A stretch of 64,000 nucleotides of DNA from Polyangiaceae bacterium (lineage in GTDB: Bacteria; Myxococcota_A; Polyangia; Polyangiales; Polyangiaceae), in NCBI GenBank assembly GCA_013361525.1, contig JABFXY010000206.1, positions 1 to 64,000 of the forward strand, given 5' to 3'. The first letter of the stretch is position 1. The number at the start of each line of letters is the position of its first letter. Position numbers and translations under genes: made by a program. Of the stretch, positions 17,252 through 25,528 are shown one piece after another. Under the pieces are notes generated by a model that did no database searches, had not been told where the DNA came from, and was given only the letters and a program-made list of their open reading frames with translations.

Positions 17252-18064
17252 CTACGAATCGTCCTGGTCGACCGGGCCGATGAGCACGGCGTTCAGGATG
17301 TCGAGCGTGTTGTTCATGTCATCGCCGACGCTGAACGTGATGGTTCCGTCAGTGTTCGCGTCCTGAGGCAGGACGGCCTTCGGCGGGTCCACGCGGACCA
17401 CGACTCGAAAGACGGCCTCGAGCATTGGGTAGAGCCGCCGCGTCGCGCCTTCGCCGCGTTGCCGCCCCTCATCGACCTGGTTGCCCGGCTTGACGATCGC
17501 CTCGCCCGGCTCGCACGAGACCATTTCCCAGCCGCGCCATTTCAGGAGGCGCTGCAGCTGCTGACCGTTCTCGTAGTCCTCGTGGTAACCCTGCTCGCTG
17601 CAGCGGATCCAGGAGTCCTCAATCGCATTCAGGAGTCCGCTTCGAGCACGAATCCCGAGCGGCACCTGGAGGTGCGGGAAGATGTAATGGACCTTGATGA
17701 GCTTCGATGCCGCCGGGAAGACGGTCGTCGAATGCTCGGGAGCACGCCGCGCTGGGCCTTCGCGCCACCCCCAGATGCCAGGGAGCGGAACGGCGAGGCT
17801 ATTGTCGGCGTTGCCGACGTCGTGCTCGCGCATGAACCCGCCGTGGTGGTTCCAGGGGAACCGATGGCCGGTCGGGCAGATGTCGGTGATGGGCGCGCTC
17901 GAGCTCGGGCCGCGCATCGTCGCGACCTTGTCGCCGACGTCGTGCTTGGCGCAGAACGCCAGGAAGTTGAGCAGACCGACCACGTTCGGGTCGACGATCG
18001 GCTCGTCGGTGTTGGCCGGGAGCGGTAGGTGTACCGGCCCGACGAAGCCGTCTTGGGTCGGCAT
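17252..18064 (-). CDS. Neck/tail-completion candidate
   Basis: A 270-residue protein between connector and sheath genes. It has a segment with ICPTGHRFPWNHHGGFMREH (Cys and four His close together) and beta-rich C-terminal sequence (RRLYPMLEAVFRVVVRVDPP). Tail terminators and neck proteins are encoded here in related phages, but this one is larger than the usual 140-180 residues. The Cys/His cluster hints at a metal site. Confidence 0.55.
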   Translation of the reverse strand: MPTQDGFVGPVHLPLPANTDEPIVDPNVVGLLNFLAFCAKHDVGDKVATMRGPSSSAPITDICPTGHRFPWNHHGGFMREHDVGNADNSLAVPLPGIWGWREGPARRAPEHSTTVFPAASKLIKVHYIFPHLQVPLGIRARSGLLNAIEDSWIRCSEQGYHEDYENGQQLQRLLKWRGWEMVSCEPGEAIVKPGNQVDEGRQRGEGATRRLYPMLEAVFRVVVRVDPPKAVLPQDANTDGTITFSVGDDMNNTLDILNAVLIGPVDQDDS

Positions 18065-18068
18065 GCGA

Positions 18069-18482
18069 CTACCAGCTCGGTGTCACCAGATCGGGCGGGA
18101 TTGGCTCGAGCACCATCATGAGCCCGAAGTTCCCGGCCGCGTTCGTCTCTGCGGCTCGATAGGCCTGTAGCTTGCCGTCCGGGGTCTGGACGACGAAGTA
18201 TTGGTCGACGGCCTTTTCGTCGGGTGGAACGAGATCTTCCGGCGCATAGCCGCCGCCGTCGAACTCGGGCGTCATCTTGGTGACGATGAGGTTCTCGCCG
18301 CGCTTCTCCACCTTCGGCTGGGGAAGGATCTCCTCGTCCTCGTTGGTGAGGTTGCCGAGGTGGATCTCTCCGCCGTCCCAGCGGCCCTTCCGCTTCCAGA
18401 TCCGATATCGGCGAAGGCCGAGATTTTGAATGAGCCTCCGAACCGAGTCGAAGACCGGCAGGAGCGAATCGCGCAGCGACAC
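18069..18482 (-). CDS. Head-tail connector candidate
   Basis: A 137-residue protein opening SLRDSLLPVFDSVRRLIQNL, then RRYRIWKRKGRWDGGEIHLG, with strand-rich sequence after it. Size and position fit a head-completion or stopper protein. Family not certain. Confidence 0.55.
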   Translation of the reverse strand: MSLRDSLLPVFDSVRRLIQNLGLRRYRIWKRKGRWDGGEIHLGNLTNEDEEILPQPKVEKRGENLIVTKMTPEFDGGGYAPEDLVPPDEKAVDQYFVVQTPDGKLQAYRAAETNAAGNFGLMMVLEPIPPDLVTPSW

Positions 18483-18485
18483 GGC

Positions 18486-18902
18486 TCACCCGAGCGGAAT
18501 GATGCCGCCACCGTATTGGAAGGAGGTGCCCCGCCAGCTGTCGTCTTGGTATCCCCCCTCGCCAAAGTAGTCGTGGACGATGGGAACACCGAAGATGATC
18601 GAGAGCTGGTTGCAGTAGCGGCGCCCCTCCGCGCGCTTCTGATCGATGACGCTCGAGCCAGCTCCAGCTTGGTACCACTCGACGTCCTCGGCGCGCTTGA
18701 GGCCGGCCTGGGCGAGCGAGTTGGTGAGCTCGGTCTGCACCGCCGTAAGCTGCGTCAGAAGCGCCTCGACCTCGGTCTGCGCCTCCGGAACGGTGCCGAT
18801 GAGGTCGATGGCGCTCTCGAGGCGAGAGTCTTGATCCAGATGTACCGAGGGCAAGCCGAGGTACTTGCGGATCGAGATCTTCTGCGCCGTCGTGAACGCC
18901 AT
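18486..18902 (-). CDS. Head-tail adaptor candidate
   Basis: A 138-residue helical protein. Residues 5-60 (AQKISIRKYLGLPSVH, then SRLESAIDLIGTVPEAQTEV) and the following long helix recall gp6/gp15-type adaptors, which are helical bundles beneath the portal. The C-terminal Gly-rich end (SFQYGGGIIPLG) could dock on a neighbour. Confidence 0.6.
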   Translation of the reverse strand: MAFTTAQKISIRKYLGLPSVHLDQDSRLESAIDLIGTVPEAQTEVEALLTQLTAVQTELTNSLAQAGLKRAEDVEWYQAGAGSSVIDQKRAEGRRYCNQLSIIFGVPIVHDYFGEGGYQDDSWRGTSFQYGGGIIPLG

Positions 18903-18907
18903 AACTG

Positions 18908-19159
18908 CTACTTCGCGGGCTTCTCGCCCTCCGGCTTGGGCGGTTCCGCCTTGGGCTTCGTCTCGGCCTTGGCCGCTTGGCGAGCAGGCGCCGGGGCGGC
19001 CGGTTCGATCTCGCTGCTGGGCGTGAGCGGCAGGCCGCGTGACTTGACCCCATACGCGATCGCGTCGGGGATCTCGACTTCGGCGCCGGGCGCGACCTCG
19101 TAGTCGACCCGGCTCATGTCGAACCGCAGCACCTTGTCGGTGAGATTGGCGAACTTCAC
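18908..19159 (-). CDS. Small head/connector protein with Ala-Pro-Lys tail
   Basis: An 83-residue protein from the GTG at 19157-19159, which overlaps the upstream stop as GTGA; longer in-frame readings run antisense-like through the next gene and were dropped. The first 45 residues form a small beta unit (KFANLTDKVLRFD, EVAPGAEVEIPDAIA). The rest is low-complexity Ala/Pro/Lys/Glu. It could be a head-joining or decoration protein. Confidence 0.6.
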   Translation of the reverse strand: MKFANLTDKVLRFDMSRVDYEVAPGAEVEIPDAIAYGVKSRGLPLTPSSEIEPAAPAPARQAAKAETKPKAEPPKPEGEKPAK

Positions 19160-19680
19160 GGCGCCACCAATACGATGGCCTGGTGGTTCATCGCGGCCGC
19201 CATGTGGGCGTTGATGTCGGTGTAGAGCTCGTTGACGAGCGTGATGCTCGTCGCGAGGTCCGACGCGTTGGCCGCTGCGATCGCGTTCGTCGCGTCCGCC
19301 GTCGGGTGGAACGACGTTGAGGCGATGTGCGTGTTGTAGTCCGCCTTGATCTCGTTGAGCAGCGTGTTCGCCGTCGCCTGGTCGGACGCGTTTGCCGACG
19401 AGACAACGTTCGTTGCGTCGGCAGCGATGTGCGCGCCGACCCCGGTCGTTGCGTTGCACGCGCTCGCGATGTGGGCGTTGTACGTCGCCTTGATCGCGTT
19501 CGCTCGAGCGATGACACTCGGCAGGTCGGACGCGACCGGAAGGGTCGCGATCGCTGTTGAGGCGTCGGCGTGGAAGATCGTCCCGACCTTCGTCTTGAGC
19601 ATGTCCAGGCGAGCCTTGGCGAGCTCGACCTGGACTGCCTGAGCGATGAGGTCGGGGATGTTACGAACGGACGTCGACAT
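19156..19680 (-). CDS. Head-proximal protein with YN-H / DATN repeats
   Basis: A 174-residue protein with three repeats of about 45 residues. Each has a helix ending KATYNAHIAS, KADYNTHIAS or YTDINAHMAA, followed by a short loop with His and DATN (HIAADATNVVSSANASD, HPTADATNAIAAANASD). The pattern recurs in the distal tail protein at 546-1565. It lies next to the capsid gene, so it may be a capsid decoration or connector protein. Confidence 0.65.
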   Translation of the reverse strand: MSTSVRNIPDLIAQAVQVELAKARLDMLKTKVGTIFHADASTAIATLPVASDLPSVIARANAIKATYNAHIASACNATTGVGAHIAADATNVVSSANASDQATANTLLNEIKADYNTHIASTSFHPTADATNAIAAANASDLATSITLVNELYTDINAHMAAAMNHQAIVLVAP

Positions 19681-19695
19681 CGTCAGCTCCTCGGA

Positions 19696-20718
19696 TCAGG
19701 TCGCGACGTTCTTGCGAACGCCGCAGGTGTTCGGTCGACGCACGACCAACTGGAGCGTCGTCTTGACCATGTACTTGTCCGCGTCGCCGGTCTTCGCGAG
19801 CTTCTCGCAGCGAATGCCGAGCGGGGTCATGCCGAAGCCATCGTCGGCCTTCATGTCGATTCCCATCGTCATGAGGGCGGCGACCGTCGCTGGCGAAAGC
19901 GGCAGGTACTCGAGGTGGACGTAGTTCGAGTTGACGTAGTAGATGCGGTTCGCGGTAGCGTCCTTGTCCTTCAGGATCACCATCCCGTCGAACTCCAGAC
20001 CCTCGAAGCCAGCGTTGAGCTTCACGGTACCGCGGGGCGTGGTGACCTCTTGCACGTAGCGGCGGGTCGCGTCGTAGAGGTTGCCCCATGCGTCGAAGAC
20101 CTCGGGGGGTACGAACGCCAGGTCGGGGTTCTCGCCGCTCTTCTTGAAGATCGCGGTGCGATCCGACCGAACCTGCGCAAAGGTGAGCGGCGTGAGCGAG
20201 CCAGGGTCGACGACGGTCGGCTTCCAGTAGGTGTCGGTGCCACGGACGATCGTCGCGTAGGTGTTCGTGTCGTCGCCGATCGCAGTGTCGAATCCGGTGA
20301 GTGCGTCGCTCGTGCCATCGCCGGAGAAGATCTGCAGGTTGACCTTGCTCGCGACCTTGCCCGACTGGGTGATGATGTTGTGGGCGATGAGGTCCTTGAG
20401 CCCGTCCGGGCCAGCCTCGTTCGTCTGCGCTGCCGCGCGCGCCGTGTCCGTGATCTTGAAGTTCTTTCGAACGCGAGCCCAGGACAGGATGGCGTCGTTC
20501 TGCGAATCGGAGCTGAAGTTCGCCGCGTCGGCGCCGTCGGCGTAGTTCTCCGCGTCCTCGCTGTCGCCTTCGGCCACCCAAGCGACGTTCTTGCCTCCGC
20601 CGGGGATCATCGGCAGCACGCGAAGCGTCGCCGAGAGCCGATTGATCTGGGGGACGATCTTTCCGCGGTACTTCTGGCCGAGCGCGAGCAGCGCGAGCGT
20701 CTGGGGAGTATCAGCCAT
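19696..20718 (-). CDS. Major capsid protein, HK97-like
   Basis: A 340-residue protein, typical for an HK97-fold capsid without a protease domain. Residues 10-50 hold LGQKYRGKIVPQINRLSATL and GGGKNVAWVAEGD. The ATYATIVRG-type middle and the late segment KLNAGFEGLEFDGMVILKD with PLSPATVAALMTMG fit the P and A domains. A GAGGA ribosome site precedes the ATG. The scaffold gene lies upstream and connector genes downstream, as expected. Confidence 0.85.
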   Translation of the reverse strand: MADTPQTLALLALGQKYRGKIVPQINRLSATLRVLPMIPGGGKNVAWVAEGDSEDAENYADGADAANFSSDSQNDAILSWARVRKNFKITDTARAAAQTNEAGPDGLKDLIAHNIITQSGKVASKVNLQIFSGDGTSDALTGFDTAIGDDTNTYATIVRGTDTYWKPTVVDPGSLTPLTFAQVRSDRTAIFKKSGENPDLAFVPPEVFDAWGNLYDATRRYVQEVTTPRGTVKLNAGFEGLEFDGMVILKDKDATANRIYYVNSNYVHLEYLPLSPATVAALMTMGIDMKADDGFGMTPLGIRCEKLAKTGDADKYMVKTTLQLVVRRPNTCGVRKNVAT

Positions 20719-20744
20719 GACTCAATTCCTCGTTCGTGATTGGT

Positions 20745-20788
20745 TTCGGGGCGGCCACACGCCGCTGATTGCAGTGCGCCGCCCCGAA
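20745..20788 (-). promoter_or_regulatory. Long hairpin between scaffold and capsid genes
   Basis: Perfect 11-base arms, TTCGGGGCGGC at 20745-20755 and GCCGCCCCGAA at 20778-20788, enclose a 22-base loop. It fills most of the 80-base scaffold-capsid gap. No U-tract follows on either strand, so it looks more like an mRNA processing or stability element, or a partial attenuator, than a standard terminator. It could help set the high capsid-to-scaffold ratio. Confidence 0.6.
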
Positions 20789-20798
20789 TGGGCGAGCG

Positions 20799-21575
20799 TC
20801 AGATGAGGTCGTTGATGGGCCCGTGCTGCGCCTCGAGGGCGGCAAACGGGTCCTTCGGATCGGGCGTGAACTGCCCGTTGTTCCCGCGATTGGCGGGGCC
20901 GGCCCGCTTGGTGCCGCCGGCGCCGTCGCTGGGAGCGGGGAGGAAGAGCGCGTATTCCTTCTCCTTGAGGAGATGCGGGATCGCGTCCTCGATGGAGTGC
21001 TCTTGCTCCTCCTCGCCCTGGTTCTTGCCGAGCGAGACGCGGACCTTCATGGTCGCGTTGCCCTCGTCGTCGTAGGCAAGCAGCCCGCGCGCGCGGATGT
21101 CGTTCTCGATGAGGCGCATGGCCTCGGGCCGCACCTTGCCGTTGAGCGCGTCCTTCACCTTGCCGTAGGCGCTCGTTTCGAGGGACTTGGCGCGCTCTTT
21201 CGCCAGCTTCTCGGTGGCGAGCTTGTGATCGGCCTCGAGCTTGTCGAACTTCTTCTTCAGGGCAGCGACCTCGGGATCGGGCGCGGGGGGCTCCTGCTTC
21301 TGCTTGCCCTTGTCCTTGTCCTTGTCGCCGTCAGCGTCGGTCTTCGCGGGCTCCTTGGACTTCGCGAGGAAATCCTTCAGCGGTGCGAGCTCGGTCTCGA
21401 GGCTCGTCTTCAGCGCGGCGGCCACGGCGTCATTGACCGCCTTTGGCACGGCCGTCTTGAGCATGCCGGAGACGATCGTGCGGACCTTGCCGCCAATGTC
21501 GTCCTGCTTGTCCTTGTCGGCGTCGCCTTCGTTCTTGGTCTTGTCGTCGCCGCTGTTGTTCGGGTCGTCAGCCAT
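20799..21575 (-). CDS. Capsid scaffold protein
   Basis: A 258-residue, very acidic and Lys-rich protein. It has a disordered first 30 residues, helices, a Lys/Asp-rich linker (DADGDKDKDKGKQKQEPP) and a coiled coil (VAALKKKFDKLEADHKLATE). The C-terminal end (GNNGQFTPDPKDPFAALEAQ) resembles GpO/gp20-type scaffolds. It precedes the capsid gene, with GGAGAGG seven bases before the ATG. No protease motif is visible. Confidence 0.8.
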   Translation of the reverse strand: MADDPNNSGDDKTKNEGDADKDKQDDIGGKVRTIVSGMLKTAVPKAVNDAVAAALKTSLETELAPLKDFLAKSKEPAKTDADGDKDKDKGKQKQEPPAPDPEVAALKKKFDKLEADHKLATEKLAKERAKSLETSAYGKVKDALNGKVRPEAMRLIENDIRARGLLAYDDEGNATMKVRVSLGKNQGEEEQEHSIEDAIPHLLKEKEYALFLPAPSDGAGGTKRAGPANRGNNGQFTPDPKDPFAALEAQHGPINDLI

Positions 21576-21668
21576 TGCACACCTCTCCGTTCGCCGCGCT
21601 GGCTCGCGTGGCGTGGGTCAGCGACAATTTCTCTCGTTGCCCCGCGGGTCGCGGCCGCGGGCGAGGAT

Positions 21669-21684
21669 CGCCTCGAATGAGGCG
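21669..21684 (-). promoter_or_regulatory. Short stem-loop after the 21685-22077 gene
   Basis: CGCCTC and GAGGCG arms with a four-base loop begin directly after the TAA stop. The 110-base gap to the scaffold start also holds GC-rich inverted segments. With no U-tract it is a weak terminator or an RNA-processing hairpin. Confidence 0.45.
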
Positions 21685-22077
21685 TTAGCCCTGCTTCGGG
21701 CCGTCGTAGACGAGCGGCTCGGCAACAGAGCAAAAGACGTCGAGGTTGGTCGGCGCGCCGGTGATCGCGTGCACGCGGAAGAAGACCTTCCGACCGAAGG
21801 TGTTGATCGTGGCCGCCACGCCCTCGGCGAGCGCCGCAGTCTGCGCAAGCTTCACCCAACCGTTGCCGCACCGAATGAGCGGCTCGATCGTTACGGTCGG
21901 GGCTGTCCCGCCGTTGAACCGGCAGAAGACGTGAACGGACTTCGAGCCTGCGGTGTCGACAGCATTGGCCGGGGGGAAGTTGCCGTCGTTGATCGTCGTC
22001 GAGTCGGCCGCGGCGACGTCGGTGCGTACCTCGGTCGTTGCTGCTTCCGCGATCGCGCCGGGCTTCGTGATTGCCAT
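21685..22077 (-). CDS. Small virion protein between portal and scaffold
   Basis: A 130-residue, beta-rich protein (KSVHVFCRFNGGTAPTVTIE, RKVFFRVHAITGAPTNLDVF) in which few residues are charged. Head decoration or spike-like proteins have this character, but the slot before the scaffold is unusual for them. Family unknown. Confidence 0.6.
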   Translation of the reverse strand: MAITKPGAIAEAATTEVRTDVAAADSTTINDGNFPPANAVDTAGSKSVHVFCRFNGGTAPTVTIEPLIRCGNGWVKLAQTAALAEGVAATINTFGRKVFFRVHAITGAPTNLDVFCSVAEPLVYDGPKQG

Positions 22078-22080
22078 GGT

Positions 22081-23622
22081 TCAGTTCGTCGGCGGGGCGG
22101 GCGGCTGCGAGGTTCCAGGTTTCGGGGGCGGCGGCTTGTCGTCCTGATCGGACGACGGCGGTGGTGCCTCGAGGAGCTTCTTCTTCGCCTCCTCGGCTTC
22201 CTTCTCCTGCTTCGCGACGCCGGCGGTGATCTCTTTGCGGATCGCTTCCTTCTTGTCCTGGTCGAGCCCGGGGAGCATCGCCTCGGCCGCCGCCATGAGC
22301 ATCTCTTCCTTGAAGGTCGAGCTTGGCACGTCGAGCGCTTTGGCCTTGGTCGAGTTCTCGACCGTGATGCCGGCATCGGCGAGGTTGAACTTGTCGAGCC
22401 CGGAGACCGAGAACTTGATCGGGTCCTTGCGGCCCGCGGCGACGAGGTCGAAGAGCTTCTCGACGCCCTCGCGCATGACGGCGCCGTAAGCCTTGAGGCA
22501 GACCTCGGTCGAACTCGAGTCGGCGAGCTTGCTCTCGCCGCTGCGACCGATCGCGGCGGCGTTGTTGTCCACGCCCTGCGCCATTTGCTGCGCAACGCGG
22601 TAGATCTCGTCCTTCTCGGACTTCTTCTCAGCAGCGATTACTTCGAACGGCTGCGCCGGCGGCGCAGCCCAGGCCATCTTATCGTTCTGGCCGAGCTTCA
22701 AGAAGTAGCCCGCCCCCATCACCTTGGGGTTGTCTTCGCCATCCATCATGAAGACGGGCATGGCGTAGCAACTCCGCCGGATCGCCCAGCCAAGGCCGGC
22801 CGAGAGAGCGAAGTGCTCCGTCTGCGCGTCTGCGACGCGATTCAGGAGCCAGAGCCCGACAGGGACCTCGACCCTGATGAGCGGCACGCGCGGGAAGCCA
22901 TGTTGGTCGTTCGAGACGAGCGGAATCTCGTCCTCCGCCTTGAGCGGACCGTCCTTCTGCTCGTCGTGGAGCTTCTCGAAGGTCAGACAACGCTCGCGGT
23001 CGTAGACCCGCCAGACGTGCTTCTTAAGACTGCGCGAGGCGAGGATCGAAGCGCGTGGCGATGTGCACTCGTAGGTGCAGGCCCAGAGCAACTCGCCAGC
23101 GTCGTCGAGCTCCCAGTCGAGAACTGCTTCGGGCTCAAGCGCGCAGACTCGAACCTCGCCAAGCCGGCGCTCCTCCCACTCCGCTCGAGAGCCGGGCGGT
23201 TGGTTCTGGTTCGCCGGAAGCGTCGCGAGCCACCACGCGGCCTGCTTCTGGAGACAGGTGCGGAAGGTTGCCCGCGCGAAGTCGACGAGATCAGCCCCAA
23301 CGCCGTCGACGTCCTCCTTGAAGCGAGCGTAGAACGGATCAGGCTCGACCGTGTCGCCGCCGACGTCGTTCAGCGCGCGAATCGTGAGCGCGGCCGCCAT
23401 GAGCTGAGCCGCGAAGAAGTCGACGATTGGGCCTACGTAGGATTTGTACTTCGCCGCACGCTTGCGCTGGGCGTAAACGTCCGGCGGCTCCTGCGGGTGC
23501 TGCTCGAGGAACGCACCAACGTTCTCGCGGAAACGTCGCCCGCCCTCGTAGAGCGCCGCGTACCTGCTCCAGGTCTCCGCGTCGTACGATGGATGCTTCG
23601 CGTTGAGCTGGCCGAAGAGCAT
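22081..23622 (-). CDS. Portal protein, DUF4055-like
   Basis: A 513-residue protein opening with HPSYDAETWSRYAALYEGGR, then KRAAKYKSYVGPIVDFFAAQ, the start typical of DUF4055-type portals. The middle has GWAIRRSCYAMPVFMMDGED and YRVAQQMAQGVDNNAAAIGR with SKLADSSSTE, matching the wing-to-stem region. The C-terminus is a Lys/Glu coiled coil and a Pro-rich tail. It lies directly after the large terminase. A dodecameric portal for DNA entry is the expected role. Confidence 0.85.
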   Translation of the reverse strand: MLFGQLNAKHPSYDAETWSRYAALYEGGRRFRENVGAFLEQHPQEPPDVYAQRKRAAKYKSYVGPIVDFFAAQLMAAALTIRALNDVGGDTVEPDPFYARFKEDVDGVGADLVDFARATFRTCLQKQAAWWLATLPANQNQPPGSRAEWEERRLGEVRVCALEPEAVLDWELDDAGELLWACTYECTSPRASILASRSLKKHVWRVYDRERCLTFEKLHDEQKDGPLKAEDEIPLVSNDQHGFPRVPLIRVEVPVGLWLLNRVADAQTEHFALSAGLGWAIRRSCYAMPVFMMDGEDNPKVMGAGYFLKLGQNDKMAWAAPPAQPFEVIAAEKKSEKDEIYRVAQQMAQGVDNNAAAIGRSGESKLADSSSTEVCLKAYGAVMREGVEKLFDLVAAGRKDPIKFSVSGLDKFNLADAGITVENSTKAKALDVPSSTFKEEMLMAAAEAMLPGLDQDKKEAIRKEITAGVAKQEKEAEEAKKKLLEAPPPSSDQDDKPPPPKPGTSQPPAPPTN

Positions 23623-23624
23623 CG

Positions 23625-25004
23625 CTAGTAGGGAAGAACGCGCTTGTCGCCGACGCCGCGCGAAACCTGCGGCAACCCGAATCGCGACATGATCGCGTAG
23701 CGAAGCGCGTCCATCGCGTGGTTGTCCTTGTCGACGATCTCGTCGAGGACGCGCTCCTTGTTCTTCGGGTCCCGCTTCCGGCGGTAGAGGCCGAGCTCGC
23801 GGATGGTGTTGACGCAGCTCGGGTCGATGTAGAGCCGCGTGAACTTCTTGCCGTCGTGCGTGTCCCGGATGGCCATCAGGTTGGCCACCGACGAGACGCC
23901 GTCCTCGATCGAGTTGTTGGTCTCCCGGAAGCGCGCGCCCTTCTTGGCGAGAGCCGCTATGCGCTCAGGTCGAGATGGGTCCGCGTACCAGCCGGTCCGA
24001 ACGTCCGAAGACTGCCGCAGCGCCAGGAGCTCAGGAACCCGAGCCTCCCACCAGTCCTCGATCTGGTGCTGCTTGTAGATCTCCCGAAGGACGTGGACGC
24101 TCGCGTCGTTGCCGTTCCCGGCGACGCCAATCAGCAGGAAGACGCCCGGGTCTTCCCAACCGTGGTCGACACCGACGAGGTACTCCGACCAGACGACTCG
24201 CGGGTTCGGCTTGCGAACATGGACCGACTCGAGGAAAGCCGGGTAGACGAGGTCGCCCGCGGAGTCGAAGTTGCACTCCCACTCTCGCTCGAATGTGGGT
24301 AGTTGGCCGGTCTGCTCGGCGACGCGTCGCTCGCTGGCGACGTAGGCCGAATCCACATGCTCGGGAGCGTCACGCCACGTCGCGTGGAGCGACCAGTGCC
24401 CCTCGAAGGCCTGCTGACCGAGCTTATAGGTCTGGTAGAGCAGCCCGTATCGGCCGCGCCGCGGCGTCCCGCCGAGCATCCTTCGCTTGAAGGAGAAGGG
24501 CTCGGAGAACCACGGTTTGACGACCGCGGAGTAGAGCTCGATATCGATGTCGTCGCACTCGTCGACGAACACCGCGTCGCAGCGAAGGCCGCGGATGAGC
24601 TCTCGCTGCTCCTGGCTGACGAACTGAATCCACGATCCGCCTGGGAACGTGACCTTCAGCTCGGTGAGGTTGATCTCACCGCGCAGGAACTTGAACTGCC
24701 CACGCAGCTTCTCGAGGAAGCGCGTGAGAACCGTCTTCCGAGCCTGCGTCGCCGCAGGCATCAGGTAGGCGATTCGTACTCCGCGGACCGAGGCCCCGCT
24801 CTCGGGGTGTGTTCGCGTCTCGTGGTCCCACTGGGCCACCAGCAGGAACATGCAGATGAGGATGAACTCGGTCTTTCCGAGCCCGCGTCCCCACGCGAGA
24901 GTGACGGTGGCGCCGTCAGTGAACGCTCGACGCGCTTTGGTCTGCGGCCGACTGAGCTTGATCCGGAGCTTCTGGCGATTCGCCGGCTCCGTCGTCGTCA
25001 ACAT
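23625..25004 (-). CDS. Terminase large subunit
   Basis: A 459-residue packaging ATPase and nuclease. Residues 37-46 (AWGRGLGKTE) are the Walker A loop and 145-150 (VFVDEC) the Walker B with catalytic Glu. The RNase H-like nuclease starts at 277-285 (GVDHGWEDP), and its last acidic site is at 427-436 (DNHAMDALRY). The start overlaps the small-subunit gene by 89 bases, far more than other junctions here. A later start would cut too close to Walker A, so the overlap seems real. Confidence 0.92.
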   Translation of the reverse strand: MLTTTEPANRQKLRIKLSRPQTKARRAFTDGATVTLAWGRGLGKTEFILICMFLLVAQWDHETRTHPESGASVRGVRIAYLMPAATQARKTVLTRFLEKLRGQFKFLRGEINLTELKVTFPGGSWIQFVSQEQRELIRGLRCDAVFVDECDDIDIELYSAVVKPWFSEPFSFKRRMLGGTPRRGRYGLLYQTYKLGQQAFEGHWSLHATWRDAPEHVDSAYVASERRVAEQTGQLPTFEREWECNFDSAGDLVYPAFLESVHVRKPNPRVVWSEYLVGVDHGWEDPGVFLLIGVAGNGNDASVHVLREIYKQHQIEDWWEARVPELLALRQSSDVRTGWYADPSRPERIAALAKKGARFRETNNSIEDGVSSVANLMAIRDTHDGKKFTRLYIDPSCVNTIRELGLYRRKRDPKNKERVLDEIVDKDNHAMDALRYAIMSRFGLPQVSRGVGDKRVLPY

Positions 25005-25290
25005 CGGGCGCCTCGATCACTTCGATCAGCACCCCACCACCACCGCCTCCCTCGTCGTTCGTGGGGATGCCGTACAGCGCAAACGCGGTCTTTGTGGCAG
25101 CCAGCGACGCCTGCTTCTGCTCCGGCGTGTGCGCAGCCTCGCGGATCGCGACCGCGTCGAGCAGTGCGCCGCGCTTGAGCGCCTCGATCAGCTGTTCGTC
25201 GGTGCGCGTCTCGTCAGCCGGCGCGGGCGCTGGCATTGAGAGGAGGCGCTCGAGCTCATCGAACTTCGATGCGAGCTGCTTGCGCTTCAT
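24916..25290 (-). CDS. Terminase small subunit candidate
   Basis: A 124-residue acidic protein directly upstream of, and overlapping, the large terminase. It has an N-terminal helix (KRKQLASKFDELERLLSM), a helical core (QLIEALKRGALLDAVAIREA, then ASLAATKTAFALYGIP), a five-Gly run and a disordered Asp/Ala/Gln tail. Size and location match TerS; the DNA-binding HTH is not obvious by eye. It is the first protein gene after the tRNA pair. Confidence 0.65.
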   Translation of the reverse strand: MKRKQLASKFDELERLLSMPAPAPADETRTDEQLIEALKRGALLDAVAIREAAHTPEQKQASLAATKTAFALYGIPTNDEGGGGGGVLIEVIEAPDVDDDGAGESPEAPDQAQSAADQSASSVH

Positions 25291-25321
25291 TGGCCACCTC
25301 GTCCCGGTGGCGTCCTTCGTT

Positions 25322-25398
25322 TGGCGGCCGGCCTTGGATTTGAACCAGGGACCGTCTCCTTAACAGGGAGCTGCTCTACCGGGCTGAGCTAGCCGGCC
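25322..25398 (-). tRNA. tRNA-Asn (GTT), CCA encoded
   Basis: Reading the minus strand, the acceptor GGCCGGC pairs perfectly with GCCGGCC, followed by discriminator G and an encoded CCA. The D arm has GCTC/GAGC. The anticodon loop is CTGTTAA, giving GTT, and the T arm CCTGG-TTCAAAT-CCAAG is near consensus. The anticodon stem has one mismatch. It sits 31 bases upstream of the small terminase gene. Confidence 0.9.
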
Positions 25399-25436
25399 TA
25401 TGTTGGCCCGACAGGCGCTGGGGCACCTATCAGCGG

Positions 25437-25505
25437 TTGCGGTCGCCGGTGATGATCCGGTCTTCCGGGGCATGAACCCGGCGTGCGCCACTACACTACC
25501 CCGCA
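25437..25505 (-). tRNA. tRNA-Met-like (CAT), shortened T arm
   Basis: Reading the minus strand, acceptor ends TGCGG/CCGCA pair (5 of 7). The D stem is GTGT/GCAC and the anticodon stem CCGGG/CCCGG with loop TTCATGC, giving CAT. Three G-C pairs at the base of the anticodon stem recall initiator tRNA. The T arm is weak (CCGG, loop ATCATCA, CCGG), lacking the usual TTC, and no CCA is encoded. It may be a decayed or specialised tRNA. Confidence 0.55.
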
Positions 25506-25528
25506 TGGAGGGAGGTCCGTCCCAGCGC

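Noticed and set aside
21241..23628. A 795-codon plus-strand frame over the portal and scaffold region
   Set aside because: Portal and scaffold on the minus strand have clear signatures and order; the plus frame only mirrors their codon bias.
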